A stretch of 48,378 bases of DNA from JAHWJR01 sp035942035 (lineage in GTDB: Bacteria; Actinomycetota; Acidimicrobiia; Acidimicrobiales; CADCSY01), in the NCBI GenBank assembly GCA_035942035.1, contig DASZDK010000051.1, forward strand, positions 1-48,378, given 5' to 3'. Below, one piece after another: positions 7,645 to 15,695 of this stretch; position 1 is the first letter of the stretch; each line of letters opens with the position of its first letter. The translations under genes and the position numbers were made by a program. Below the pieces are notes generated by a model. The model was not told the DNA's origin and made no database searches. It was given only the letters and a program-made list of their open reading frames with translations.

Positions 7645-9477
7645 TCAGCGCCGCGCCGCGCCCCGACGGAGCTGCTCTCGCAGAAGGCGCTTGCGCACCC
7701 GGATGGACGAGGGCGTGATCTCGACCAGCTCGTCCTCGGCGATGAGCTCGATGGCCGACTCGATGGTGAGGGGGCGGGGCGGCGTGAGCTTGATGGCCTC
7801 GTCGGAGGCGTGGGTGCGGATGTTGGTCTTCTGCTTCTCGCGGATCACGTTGACGGTCATGTCGCCCGGTCGAGCGCTCTCGCCCACGACCATGCCCTCG
7901 TAGACGGCCTCACCGGGCCCGACGAAGAGCTCGCCCCGCTCCTGGAGCTTGTCGAGGGCGTAGCCGGTGGTCACCCCGGGGCGGTCGGCGATCATGGCAC
8001 CACCGCGGCGGGTGGGGAGCTCGCCCATCCACGGCGCCCATCCCCGGTGGCGGGTGTGGAGCAGGGCCGTGCCTCGGGTCAGGACCACGAGCTGGGAGCG
8101 GAAGCCGAGCAGGCCCCGTGCGGGCGCCTCGAAGGTGACCACCGTGCGGCCGGGGTCGCCGGGGTGGATCTCGAGGACCGTGCCCTTTCGGGCGGCGAGC
8201 GTCTGGGGAACCGTCCCCACGTGCTCGTCGGGCAGGTCGACGACCCCCTCCTCGATGGGCTCGTGGCGCTTCCCGCCGATCTCCCGGGTGACGACCTCGG
8301 GCCGGCTCACCTCGAGCTCGTAGCCTTCCCGCCGCATCGACTCGATGAGCACGGCCAGCTGCAGCTCGCCCCGGCCCGCCACCTGCAGCACGTCGGGTGA
8401 GTCGGTGTCCTCCACCCGGATGGCGACGTTGCCCAGCACCTCGCGGGCCAGGCGGTCGCGCAGGTGCCGAGACGTGAGGTAGCGACCCTCCCGGCCGGCG
8501 AGCGGCGACGTGTTGACGCCGAAGGTCATGCGCAGGATGGGCTCGTCGATGGTGAGCCGGGGAAGCGGGTCGGGGTCGGCGGGGTCGGCGATGGTGTCGC
8601 CGATCTCCACCTCGGGGAACCCGGCGAGCACGAACACGTCGCCGGCGCCGAGGGCCTCGACCGCCACCCGGTTCAGGCCCTCGACGGCGAGGAGCTGTGC
8701 CGGCCGGCGGGTGATCGCCGTACCGTCGCCCTTGAGCAGGGCAACCGGTCGCTCCGCCCGCAACGTGCCCCGCACGACCCGGCCCACGGCGAGGCGGCCG
8801 AGGTAGTCGGAGGCATCCAGGTTGGTCACCAGCGCCTGGAGCGGGGCGGTCGGATCGCCCATGGGTGCCGGCACCGTGCGCAGCACGGCGTCGAGCAGCG
8901 GCGCCAGGTCGGCGTCGAGGGCCGGCAGCTGCACGCCCTCGACAGCGCGCCCCTCTCGGGCGATGGTCGAGATGACCGGGAAGTCGATGTGGTGCTCGGG
9001 CACCTCCAGGTCGAAGAAGAGCTGGTAGATCTCGTCGAGCACCTCGGAGGGACGGGCGTCGTCACGGTCGACCTTGTTGAGCACCACCACGGCGGGCAGG
9101 CCGGCGGCGATGGCCTTGGACAGCACGTAGCGGGTCTGGGGCAGCGGGCCCTCGGCGGCGTCAACGAGCAGCAGGATGCCGTCGACCATGGCCAGGGCCC
9201 GTTCCACCTCGCCGCCGAAGTCGGCGTGGCCGGGGGTGTCGACGAGGTTGATCTTGGTGTCCCGCCAGTGCACCGACGCCGACTTGGCGAGGATGGTGAT
9301 GCCCCGTTCCCGCTCCTGGTCGTTGGAGTCGAGCACCCGCTCGACCAACGCCTGGTGCGCCCCGAACACGCCCGTCTGGCGCAGGATGGTGTCGACCAGC
9401 GTCGTCTTGCCGTGGTCGACGTGGGCCACGAGGGCGACGTTGCGGATGGACGTGGTGGTAACCGAGGTGGTCGTCAT
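7645..9477 (-). CDS. typA: Ribosome-associated GTPase TypA/BipA
   Basis: A 610-residue translational GTPase, full length for TypA. Seen: G1 AHVDHGKT (18-25), G3 DTPGH (80-84), G4 NKVD (134-137), the ERGITI switch region, then the EF-G-like domains II, III and V and a basic C-terminal tail (RVRKRLLREQLRRGAARR). Known: TypA binds the 70S ribosome and supports 50S assembly and translation under cold or other stress. The N-terminus is slightly extended and Thr-rich (MTTTSVTTTS). A -10-like TAGGGT lies 11 nt upstream of the ATG, so the leader is very short. The VOC gene is upstream on the same strand, 60 nt away. The gap to the DyP gene (7608-7644) has no obvious terminator. Confidence 0.95.
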   Translation of the reverse strand: MTTTSVTTTSIRNVALVAHVDHGKTTLVDTILRQTGVFGAHQALVERVLDSNDQERERGITILAKSASVHWRDTKINLVDTPGHADFGGEVERALAMVDGILLLVDAAEGPLPQTRYVLSKAIAAGLPAVVVLNKVDRDDARPSEVLDEIYQLFFDLEVPEHHIDFPVISTIAREGRAVEGVQLPALDADLAPLLDAVLRTVPAPMGDPTAPLQALVTNLDASDYLGRLAVGRVVRGTLRAERPVALLKGDGTAITRRPAQLLAVEGLNRVAVEALGAGDVFVLAGFPEVEIGDTIADPADPDPLPRLTIDEPILRMTFGVNTSPLAGREGRYLTSRHLRDRLAREVLGNVAIRVEDTDSPDVLQVAGRGELQLAVLIESMRREGYELEVSRPEVVTREIGGKRHEPIEEGVVDLPDEHVGTVPQTLAARKGTVLEIHPGDPGRTVVTFEAPARGLLGFRSQLVVLTRGTALLHTRHRGWAPWMGELPTRRGGAMIADRPGVTTGYALDKLQERGELFVGPGEAVYEGMVVGESARPGDMTVNVIREKQKTNIRTHASDEAIKLTPPRPLTIESAIELIAEDELVEITPSSIRVRKRLLREQLRRGAARR

Positions 9478-9488
9478 GGGAACAAACC

Positions 9489-9494
9489 ACCCTA
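9489..9494 (-). promoter_or_regulatory. -10 hexamer upstream of typA
   Basis: Minus-strand TAGGGT is separated from the typA ATG (9477) by 11 nt, which predicts a leader of only a few bases and no room for a Shine-Dalgarno sequence. Confidence 0.4.
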
Positions 9495-9537
9495 CCGGCG
9501 CCCCGGGAGATCCCTCCCTTTGCCGCCGAGCGAAGGC

Positions 9538-9993
9538 TCAGAGCCGCAGGGGCTTGATCGGCGCGAACACCGCGGCAGGGTCGTCCCGCCAGACCTCCGG
9601 CTGCACGTCGATGTAGAGCTCGATCTGGTTGCCGTCGGGGTCCTCGATGTAGAGGCTGTGGGTCACGGTGTGATCAGACGCCCCCAGGATGGGCGTGCCC
9701 GCCTGCTCGAGGTGGCGCAGGGCCTCCCGCGGGTCGTCGTCGCTCTCGCCGATCTTCACGCCGAAGTGGTACATGCCCACCCGTGGCCCCGGTGGGACCG
9801 CTCGTGCCTGCGGACCCACCTCGATGAGCAACAGCTCGTGGTGGGTCCGTCCCGAGGAGAAGGCAGCGGCGCCCACCCCGAGGGGCACGTCGCCGGGAAC
9901 CTCCCGCCAGCCGAGTACGTCACGGTAGAACCGCCGCGACCGCTCCAGGTCACGCACGTACAGAACCAGGTGGCCGAGCTCTCGGACCTCCAT
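9538..9993 (-). CDS. VOC-family (glyoxalase/extradiol dioxygenase fold) protein
   Basis: A 151-residue protein made of one vicinal-oxygen-chelate domain of two beta-alpha-beta-beta-beta modules. Seen: GHLVLYVRDLERSRRFYRDVLGW at the N-terminus (first ligand His), HHELLLIEV, a mid-protein MYHFGVKI, and the C-terminal IEDPDGNQIELYIDV whose Glu is the usual last metal ligand. Known: the subfamily covers catechol 2,3-dioxygenase-like enzymes, glyoxalases and resistance proteins. The ligand set supports a divalent metal, but the substrate is unknown. ATG 9993 is preferred over GTG 9996 because GAGGAGG then sits 7 nt upstream. It lies upstream of typA in the same direction but typA has its own promoter. 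Confidence 0.8.
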   Translation of the reverse strand: MEVRELGHLVLYVRDLERSRRFYRDVLGWREVPGDVPLGVGAAAFSSGRTHHELLLIEVGPQARAVPPGPRVGMYHFGVKIGESDDDPREALRHLEQAGTPILGASDHTVTHSLYIEDPDGNQIELYIDVQPEVWRDDPAAVFAPIKPLRL

Positions 9994-10083
9994 CACCGCA
10001 CCTCCTCGCCGTCACCGCTGGCGAACCGGTGGCAGCCCCGCACCATTCCCTCGACGGACGCCGGCCATGACGACGACGCGGAT

Positions 10084-10105
10084 ACGCCGGCGCCCACGCC
10101 GGCGT
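10084..10105. other. Perfect stem-loop between the VOC and DUF4333 genes
   Basis: ACGCCGGC (10084-10091) and GCCGGCGT (10098-10105) pair perfectly around a 6-nt loop. It lies in the 243-nt gap between divergent genes, just upstream of the DosR-like boxes, with no U-tract. Its role is unknown; it could insulate the two promoters. Confidence 0.35.
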
Positions 10106-10128
10106 GTCCCGGCACGGAGCTCGAAATA

Positions 10129-10165
10129 GGGACTTTTGCCCCTGGTCGGCGGGACATGCGGCCCT
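10129..10165 (+). promoter_or_regulatory. Two tandem DosR/DevR-like boxes
   Basis: GGGACTTTTGCCCCT (10129-10143) and GGGACATGCGGCCCT (10151-10165) both fit GGGAC-N4-G-N-CCC, the core of the actinobacterial dormancy regulator (DosR/DevR) palindrome GGGACTWWAGTCCC. Their starts are 22 bp apart, about two helical turns, as in cooperative DosR promoters. They end 71 nt before ATG 10237 and lie 135 nt from the divergent VOC start, so the DUF4333-RDD pair is the likelier target. No matching regulator gene is in this window. Confidence 0.5.
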
Positions 10166-10236
10166 CCATGCTCCCAGCAAGTGCACCCGCGTGCAGCACC
10201 GGCCGGCACATCCGATTCCGGACATGAGAGGAGACC

Positions 10237-10866
10237 ATGATGAGGACCACCGAGGCGGAGGCCTCACCGAGCGAGTTCCCCGAAGGTCCGCCGATCCCGC
10301 CGGCAGACGGGATGTCCCCGATCGCCACCGGGCGCCGGCCCCGCAAGCGTCTCGTCCTGGTCATCGTGGCGCTCGTCAGCCTGGCTCTCGCCGGCCTCGC
10401 CCTGCGCGGGGGCGCCAGCTTCGAGCTGAGCATCGGCACCGACATGCTCGACATCGAGCGGGGCGAGGCGATGATCGAGCAGGAGCTGACCGACGCCGGC
10501 GTGCCGGTGGACGGCGTGACCTGCCCGGAGCGCGAGATCCAGCAGGGGGACGTTTTCGAGTGCACGGCGGAGGTCGACGGCCAGGAGCTGCGCATCGAGG
10601 TGACCCAGCTCGACGCCGAGGGCACCATCGATTTCCGCCCGCTCCAAGCGCTGCTCGACGCCAGGGAGGTCGAGAAGGCCGGCGCCGAGCTCCTGCGAGG
10701 CGATTCGAGCACGTCGCTCCGGCTCGACTGCGGAACCGCGGTGGTGCTGGTGAAGGACCCGGGCGACACCTTCGAATGCCCGGCGACCACCAGCGACGGC
10801 GAGCGGGGGACGGTCGTGGTCACGGTGGAAGACGTCGACGGCACCGTCAGCTTCGAGGGGCGGTGA
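10237..10866 (+). CDS. Membrane-anchored protein with two DUF4333-like domains
   Basis: A 209-residue protein. A Pro-rich cytosolic N-terminus (1-34) is followed by RRPRKR and one membrane segment (LVLVIVALVSLALAGLAL, about 39-56), then two similar external modules: about 73-137 (GVTCPEREIQQGDVFECTAEVDG) and about 145-207 (SLRLDCGTAVVLVKDPGDTFECPATTSDG). Each has a pair of Cys around a 'GD-F-C' turn and ends in a strand reading G-T-(I/V)-x-F, as in DUF4333. The paired Cys probably form disulfides outside the cell. Function is unknown. A good Shine-Dalgarno (GAGAGGAGA) precedes ATG 10237. The stop overlaps the RDD gene (ATGA). Upstream DosR-like boxes suggest control by hypoxia, NO or redox state. 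Confidence 0.75.
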   Translation: MMRTTEAEASPSEFPEGPPIPPADGMSPIATGRRPRKRLVLVIVALVSLALAGLALRGGASFELSIGTDMLDIERGEAMIEQELTDAGVPVDGVTCPEREIQQGDVFECTAEVDGQELRIEVTQLDAEGTIDFRPLQALLDAREVEKAGAELLRGDSSTSLRLDCGTAVVLVKDPGDTFECPATTSDGERGTVVVTVEDVDGTVSFEGR

Positions 10867-11408
10867 TGAGCCGCCTGCGGACCTCACCACCGGCGTACCC
10901 CTCGGGCAGGGGAGCGGTCGGGACAGGCGACGAGCGAGTGGTGGGCGGCGGGAGTGTTCCGGCGCTGACCTCCGCACCTCTCTGGCGACGGGCGGTGGCG
11001 GCGGTGGCCGATGCCGTGGTGCTGCTCCTGCTGGGTTGGCTGGTGGCGGTGGGCACGGGGAGCACCACCGGAACGGGCTACGAGCTCTCCGGGCCGCCGG
11101 CCCTGCTCGTGTTCGCCCTGTGGCTCGCTTACTACGCCGGGACGGAGGCCAGGTGGGGGGCGACGCTCGGCAAGCGCCTCACCGGCATCCGGGTCGTGGG
11201 CGAGGACGGCTCGTCCGTCGACCTGGGCGCTGCCGTGGTGCGCAACGTGCTGCGGGTGGTGGACGCCCTGTTGTTCTATCTCGTCGGCTTCCTCGTGGCG
11301 CTGGCCTCGCCCCGCCGGCAGCGGCTCGGCGACCAGCTGGCGAGGACCGTCGTGGTCCGCACCCGCGCCCCCGCCCGCTCGGAATCGCAGGAGGCGACAC
11401 TGGTGTAG
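10866..11408 (+). CDS. RDD-family membrane protein
   Basis: A 180-residue protein. After a polar N-terminus (1-37) it shows the RDD pattern: WRRAVAAVADAVVLLLLGWLVAVG as first membrane helix with the Arg and Asp residues, a second helix LLVFALWLAYYAG, the loop GATLGKRLTGIRVVGEDG typical of RDD proteins, a third helix VVDALLFYLVGFLVAL, and the terminal RQRLGDQLARTVVV. Known: RDD proteins are small integral membrane proteins; some act as Na+/H+ antiporters, but most are uncharacterised. Its ATG overlaps the stop of the DUF4333 gene, so the two products are translationally coupled and probably work together at the membrane. Confidence 0.85.
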   Translation: MSRLRTSPPAYPSGRGAVGTGDERVVGGGSVPALTSAPLWRRAVAAVADAVVLLLLGWLVAVGTGSTTGTGYELSGPPALLVFALWLAYYAGTEARWGATLGKRLTGIRVVGEDGSSVDLGAAVVRNVLRVVDALLFYLVGFLVALASPRRQRLGDQLARTVVVRTRAPARSESQEATLV

Positions 11409-11462
11409 TCGTCGTGGTCGGTACCGGCCACCGCCGGATGGTCGTCCACCGGCGCGGTTGCT

Positions 11463-11468
11463 TACCCT
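11463..11468 (+). promoter_or_regulatory. -10 hexamer upstream of the pyruvate kinase gene
   Basis: TACCCT is followed by 9 nt and then ATG 11478. There is no Shine-Dalgarno sequence. This predicts a leaderless or nearly leaderless mRNA. Confidence 0.4.
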
Positions 11469-11477
11469 TCCTCCTCC

Positions 11478-12923
11478 ATGGAGCGCCGCACCAAGATCGT
11501 CGCCACTGTCGGACCGGCGTGCGAGGACCCGGAGACCCTTCGGGGCATGGTCATCGCCGGCATGGACTTCGCCCGCCTGTCCCTCGCCCACGCCAATCTG
11601 GAAGAGACGCTGGAACGCCTGCGGAGGATTCGGGCGGCGGCGGAGCGTGAGGGCACGGTGGTGGGCGTGCTCGCCGACCTGCCCGGGCCCAAGGTGCGGG
11701 CGGCGCCGTTCCCGGGCGACGGCGTGCACCTGGACGAGGGCACGGTGCTCGACCTGGTGGCGGCGGGGGTGGCCGACGGCAGCGATCAGCAGCGGATCGC
11801 CGTGGACGACGCCTCGGTGCTGGTCGAGCTGCGGACCGACGACCGGGTGGCGCTGGGCGACGGCGCCATCGAGCTTTTGGTCCGTGAGGTGGACGGTGAC
11901 CGCGCCCGCGCCGAGGTCGTCTCACCCGGATGGGCGCAGGGCCGGCCCGGGGTGGTGCTGCCCGCGGGGCGGCAGACGACCGCTTCGCCCACCGCCGAGG
12001 ACCTGCGACTCCTGGGTGCCCTGTGCGAGGCCGGGATCGATGCGGTGGCCATCTCCTTCGTCCGTTCGGCCGCCGACGTCGAGCGCGCCCGGGAGGCGGT
12101 GGGGCGCCAGGGCCCGATGCTCATCGCCAAGATCGAGACCCAAGAGGCGGTCGACGTCCTGGACGACATCATCGCCGCCGCCGACGGCGTCATGGTGGCC
12201 CGTGGCGACCTCGGCATCCGCTGCACCCTCGAGGACGTGCCCCACCACCAGAAGCGCATCATCCGCACGGGCGTGGCCTACGGGCGCCCGGTCATCACCG
12301 CCACCCAGATGCTCGAGTCGATGGTCCGGGCGCCGGCGCCGACCCGGGCCGAGGTGAGCGACGTCGCCAACGCCGTGTTCGACGGGACGAGCGCGCTGAT
12401 GCTCTCGGGCGAGACGGCGGTGGGCCACGACCCCGTGGGCGCCGTGGCCACCATGGCCCGCATCGCCCGGCGGGCCGAAGAGGAGTTCGACTACCTCGGC
12501 TGGGGGCGGGCCCTCGGTCGCCAGCAGGCGGTGGAGGCCCAGGGCGCGCCGGCACAGGTGCGCATCACCGCTGCCATCTCGGCTGCCGCCTGGAGGGCGG
12601 CGAACGACGCCGACGTGGCCGCCATCATCGCCTGCACCAACAGCGGTGACACCGCCCGCGCCATCTCGCGGTTCCGCCCGACCGTCCCGGTGCTGGGGGC
12701 CACCCCCTCGCTGCGCACGTTCCGCCAGCTGGCGCTGGCGTGGGGGGTCACCCCCGTCCTCACCGACCGGCACGGCACCACCGACGACATCGTGTGGTTC
12801 GCGGTGCAGGGCGCCGCTCGGCGCGGGGTGGTGAAGGCGGGCGACCTTGTGGGCGTCCTCGTGGGGGCCCCGTCCGACCCCGACCCGGCGACCGACACGC
12901 TGCGGTTGGTGCGGGTGTCCTGA
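11478..12923 (+). CDS. pyk: Pyruvate kinase (divergent cation site)
   Basis: A 481-residue pyruvate kinase with N-terminal RTKIVATVGPA, the catalytic block LIAKIETQEAVD (Lys218, Mg ligand Glu220), VMVARGDLG (Asp244), ITATQMLESMVRAPAPTRAEVSDVANAVFDG and MLSGETAVG, plus the C-terminal PK domain. It should convert PEP and ADP to pyruvate and ATP. Odd points: the usual A-R-L-N-F-S-H-G is A-R-L-S-L-A-H-A (residues 32-39), so the Asn and Ser that bind K+ in canonical enzymes are Ser35 and Ala37. The D-T-K-G-P-E motif is D-L-P-G-P-K (67-72), and Lys at that Glu position is the known mark of K+-independent enzymes. The substrate-binding segment is also altered (LPAGRQTT in place of LPA-x-S-E-K-D). 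It may be a second, specialised isozyme. Stands alone on the plus strand. Confidence 0.88.
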   Translation: MERRTKIVATVGPACEDPETLRGMVIAGMDFARLSLAHANLEETLERLRRIRAAAEREGTVVGVLADLPGPKVRAAPFPGDGVHLDEGTVLDLVAAGVADGSDQQRIAVDDASVLVELRTDDRVALGDGAIELLVREVDGDRARAEVVSPGWAQGRPGVVLPAGRQTTASPTAEDLRLLGALCEAGIDAVAISFVRSAADVERAREAVGRQGPMLIAKIETQEAVDVLDDIIAAADGVMVARGDLGIRCTLEDVPHHQKRIIRTGVAYGRPVITATQMLESMVRAPAPTRAEVSDVANAVFDGTSALMLSGETAVGHDPVGAVATMARIARRAEEEFDYLGWGRALGRQQAVEAQGAPAQVRITAAISAAAWRAANDADVAAIIACTNSGDTARAISRFRPTVPVLGATPSLRTFRQLALAWGVTPVLTDRHGTTDDIVWFAVQGAARRGVVKAGDLVGVLVGAPSDPDPATDTLRLVRVS

Positions 12924-12942
12924 CCGGCGCTGGCGCGGCGGC

Positions 12943-14001
12943 TCAGCGAGCCGGCGCTCCGGCCGGTTCCGTGGCCGGCGGCACGAGCTCGACCCTCAGC
13001 CCCGAAACGTCCACGTCCAGGGCGGGGGCCGGCCCGGTGGCGAGGTGGACCACGGCCGCTCCCGTGCCGGCGTGGTCTCGCAACATCCGTCCCACCTGCG
13101 CCGCGTCGCCGCCGGCGCCGCTCCCGGCGCTCGCCGGCAGGCGCAGGGCGCCCACCGGGGCCAGGTCGAGCAATGTTGCCGGTACTCCGGGCTCGTAGAC
13201 GACCACGTCGGCCTCGGCCAACACCTCTGTGGCACGCTCGCCCAGCGGGCGGTCGTCGCCGGCGCCGGCCACCAAGCTGATCCCGCCCGGCCGCAGCGGG
13301 GAGGGAGCGTCGAAGCCGGCCACCAGCCGGCGGGCCAGCTCCTCGAGCACGCCCGGGCCCCGGCCGGCGGCGATGGCCTCCACCGCCGGCTCGAAGAAGC
13401 GCTGCTTCCAGGCGTAGTAGTCGTAGCGGTACCGGCCCTGCCGGCGCAGCCGGGCCCGGGCCGACGCTGCCTGGGCCACCATCTCGCCCATCTCGGCCGG
13501 TAGCGCGGCCGACAGGTGCTCCCGGAGGAACCGTGCGGCGGCAGGGCTCTGGCCGTCGGTGGTCACGGCCACGGTGGCCGGGCCCCGGCGCACCACGGCG
13601 GGCACGGTCACGTCGCAACGCCGGGGGTCGTCGACGGCGTTGACCAGGGCGCCGGCCCGGTGGGCGTGGCGGCACACCCAGGCATTGGTGCGCTCGGTCC
13701 CCGTGGCCACCACGACCAGCGCCGCCCGGCGCAGGTGGCGCCGGCGCACCCGTCGGGCCACCCAGGTGACCGCTCCGGCGGCAGCGAGCTCCTCCAGGCG
13801 AGCCTCCACCTCAGGCGCCACCACCACGATCTCCGCCCCGGTGCCGAGGAGGCCGGTCACCTTGGCCTCGGCGGCAGGACCGCCGCCGACCACGACGACG
13901 CGCCGGCCGGCCAGGCGCCAGGACACCACGTAGCCCCGATGCGGCTCCGCCTCGCGCGACGCCGCCTCGTTCAGCGTGCCGCCCGCGCTCGCCGGTTCCA
14001 T
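12943..14001 (-). CDS. Precorrin-2 dehydrogenase-like protein with degenerate methyltransferase tail
   Basis: A 352-residue protein. The N-terminal part matches the CysG/Met8 NAD-binding domain: WRLAGRRVVVVGGGPAAEAKVTGLL (about 28-52), VVVATGT, VNAVDDPRRCDVTVPAVVRRG, TDGQSPAAARFLREHLSAALP. This would oxidise precorrin-2 and insert iron to make sirohaem, the cofactor of the sulfite reductase encoded upstream in the same operon. The C-terminal 110 residues begin like a tetrapyrrole methylase (GISLVAGAGDDRPLGERATEVLAEADVVVYEP...LLDLAP) but stop after the first subdomain, and the conserved G-x-G-P-G-D is GAGDD. So the SUMT half of a full CysG is only a truncated relic, and another gene must provide uroporphyrinogen methylation. 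Start ATG 14001 lies inside the sulfite reductase gene (31-nt overlap). Confidence 0.75.
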   Translation of the reverse strand: MEPASAGGTLNEAASREAEPHRGYVVSWRLAGRRVVVVGGGPAAEAKVTGLLGTGAEIVVVAPEVEARLEELAAAGAVTWVARRVRRRHLRRAALVVVATGTERTNAWVCRHAHRAGALVNAVDDPRRCDVTVPAVVRRGPATVAVTTDGQSPAAARFLREHLSAALPAEMGEMVAQAASARARLRRQGRYRYDYYAWKQRFFEPAVEAIAAGRGPGVLEELARRLVAGFDAPSPLRPGGISLVAGAGDDRPLGERATEVLAEADVVVYEPGVPATLLDLAPVGALRLPASAGSGAGGDAAQVGRMLRDHAGTGAAVVHLATGPAPALDVDVSGLRVELVPPATEPAGAPAR

Positions 14002-15677
14002 GTCTCGTTGCCGAGCTCGGCTCTCAGGTGGTCGACGCCCAAGCGGTGGCAGAAGTCGCCGAAGCGCTCGTCGTCGCCGCGGTGCTCGCGGTAGTGCACC
14101 AGCACCGGTCGCAGGACGTTGACCAGCTCGTCGCGGGGCACGTTCTCGGCGAAGATGGTGTTGAGGCGGACCCCGACCGGCTCGCCACCCAGGTGGACGT
14201 CGTAGTTGACCTTGCCCCGGCCCACCAGCCCGATCTCGGCGGTGTACGGACGGGCACAGCCGTTGGGGCAGCCGGTCATGCGCACGTGGGCGTCGAGGTC
14301 ACTCAGCCCCAGGGTGTCGAGCTCGGCGGTCAGCTCGTCGAGCACCCCGGGCAGCGCCCGCTCCGACTCGGTCAGGGCCAGGCCGCAGGTCGGCAGGGCC
14401 ACGCAGGAGAACGAGTTGCGCTTCACCGGGACCCACTGGGCCGGAGGGACCACGCCGTGGTCGGCCAGCAGGGCATCGACCCCCTCCCGGTCGTTCTCCG
14501 CCACATCGGTCAGGATCAGGTCCTCCCTGGGCGTGAAGCGCACGTTCAATCCGAAGCGCTCCACCGCGGCACGCACGCCGGCACGGACACGCTCGTCACC
14601 CCGGTCGGCGATGCGGCCGTTCTCGACCTTCACCCCGTAGAACCAGCGGCCGTCGCCCTGGGGATGCCAGCCCAGGTGGTCGTCGGCGGCGTCCAGCACG
14701 AACGGCTGGGGCTCGGGCAGGGCCCGGCCCAGACGGTTCTCGACCTCGGTCTTGAACCGGGGGAGCCCCCAGTCGTGCACCAGGTACTTCATCCGGGCGT
14801 GCTCGCGGTTGGCCCGGTCGCCGTTGTCCCGCTGGGTCGCCACGATGGCCTCCAGCACCTCCATCAGCTCCGCGGGCGCCACCGTGGTCAGCGGGTCGGC
14901 GAGGCGGGGGAAGGTCTCCGGCTTGTTGTGGCTCTTGCCCATGCCCCCGCCCACCAGCAGGGTGAAGGCCGCCACCTGCTCGCCGTCGAACGTGGGGATG
15001 ATGCCCACGTCCTGGGTGTAGGCGTCGATGCAGTTGTCGCCGGGGGAGGCGAAGCCCATCTTGAACTTCCGGGGCAGGTAGGTGGCGCCGTAGAGCGGCT
15101 CCTCGTCGGCCTCGGCGCTCACTGCCCGCTCGCCGTCGACCCACAGCTGCCAGTACGCCTGGGTCCGCGGGCGGAACCGGCGTGCCACCTCGGCGGTCCA
15201 GCGCTCGAGCTCGGCTTTGCGGGGGTCGGCCAGCGGAGCCGGGCAGCACATGGTGTTGCGTACGACGTCGCCACAGGCGCCGAAGGTGGTGAGCAGCTGG
15301 TCGTTGAGGGCGGCCAGCAGGGGCTGGAGCTCGCCCTTGCGCACGAAGTGGTACTGCACGCCCTGACGGGTGGTGATGCGCAGCGTGCCGTCACCGATGG
15401 TGTCGGCCAGCTTGTCCACCACCAGGTACTGGTCGCCGGTGAGGGTGCCGCCGGGGATGCTCACCCGGACCATGCAGATGTGGTCGCGGTCGAGGCCCTG
15501 GCGGGCACGCTCCTTGCGGACGTCGCGGTTGTCCTGCTGGTAGATCCCGTGGAACTTCAGCAGCTGGTAGTTGTCGTGGGTGAACGGACCCTCGGTGGCC
15601 AGCTCCTCGGCCACGGTCCCGCGCAGGTAGGCGCTCTCGCCCTTGATCGTCTCCACCTTGGAGCGGGTGTCCGCCAT
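13971..15677 (-). CDS. Assimilatory sulfite reductase (sirohaem/4Fe-4S hemoprotein)
   Basis: A 568-residue sulfite reductase that reduces sulfite to sulfide with six electrons. Seen: the two-fold NIR/SIR ferrodoxin-like repeats, the sirohaem-contact segment ITTRQGVQYHFVRKGEL, the phosphate-anion residues around MGKSHNKPETFPRLADPL, and the cluster motif Cys425-x5-Cys431 ... Cys470-x3-Cys474 (PTCGLALTE, TGCPNGCARP) that ligates [4Fe-4S] bridged to sirohaem. Length and motifs fit both CysI and ferredoxin-dependent Sir. No cysJ is nearby, so ferredoxin is the probable donor (inference). A Shine-Dalgarno GAGGAG precedes ATG 15677. It is the middle gene of the operon APS reductase - sulfite reductase - precorrin-2 dehydrogenase. 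Confidence 0.93.
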   Translation of the reverse strand: MADTRSKVETIKGESAYLRGTVAEELATEGPFTHDNYQLLKFHGIYQQDNRDVRKERARQGLDRDHICMVRVSIPGGTLTGDQYLVVDKLADTIGDGTLRITTRQGVQYHFVRKGELQPLLAALNDQLLTTFGACGDVVRNTMCCPAPLADPRKAELERWTAEVARRFRPRTQAYWQLWVDGERAVSAEADEEPLYGATYLPRKFKMGFASPGDNCIDAYTQDVGIIPTFDGEQVAAFTLLVGGGMGKSHNKPETFPRLADPLTTVAPAELMEVLEAIVATQRDNGDRANREHARMKYLVHDWGLPRFKTEVENRLGRALPEPQPFVLDAADDHLGWHPQGDGRWFYGVKVENGRIADRGDERVRAGVRAAVERFGLNVRFTPREDLILTDVAENDREGVDALLADHGVVPPAQWVPVKRNSFSCVALPTCGLALTESERALPGVLDELTAELDTLGLSDLDAHVRMTGCPNGCARPYTAEIGLVGRGKVNYDVHLGGEPVGVRLNTIFAENVPRDELVNVLRPVLVHYREHRGDDERFGDFCHRLGVDHLRAELGNETWNRRARAAR

Positions 15678-15695
15678 AGGTGCTCCTCGAGTTGG

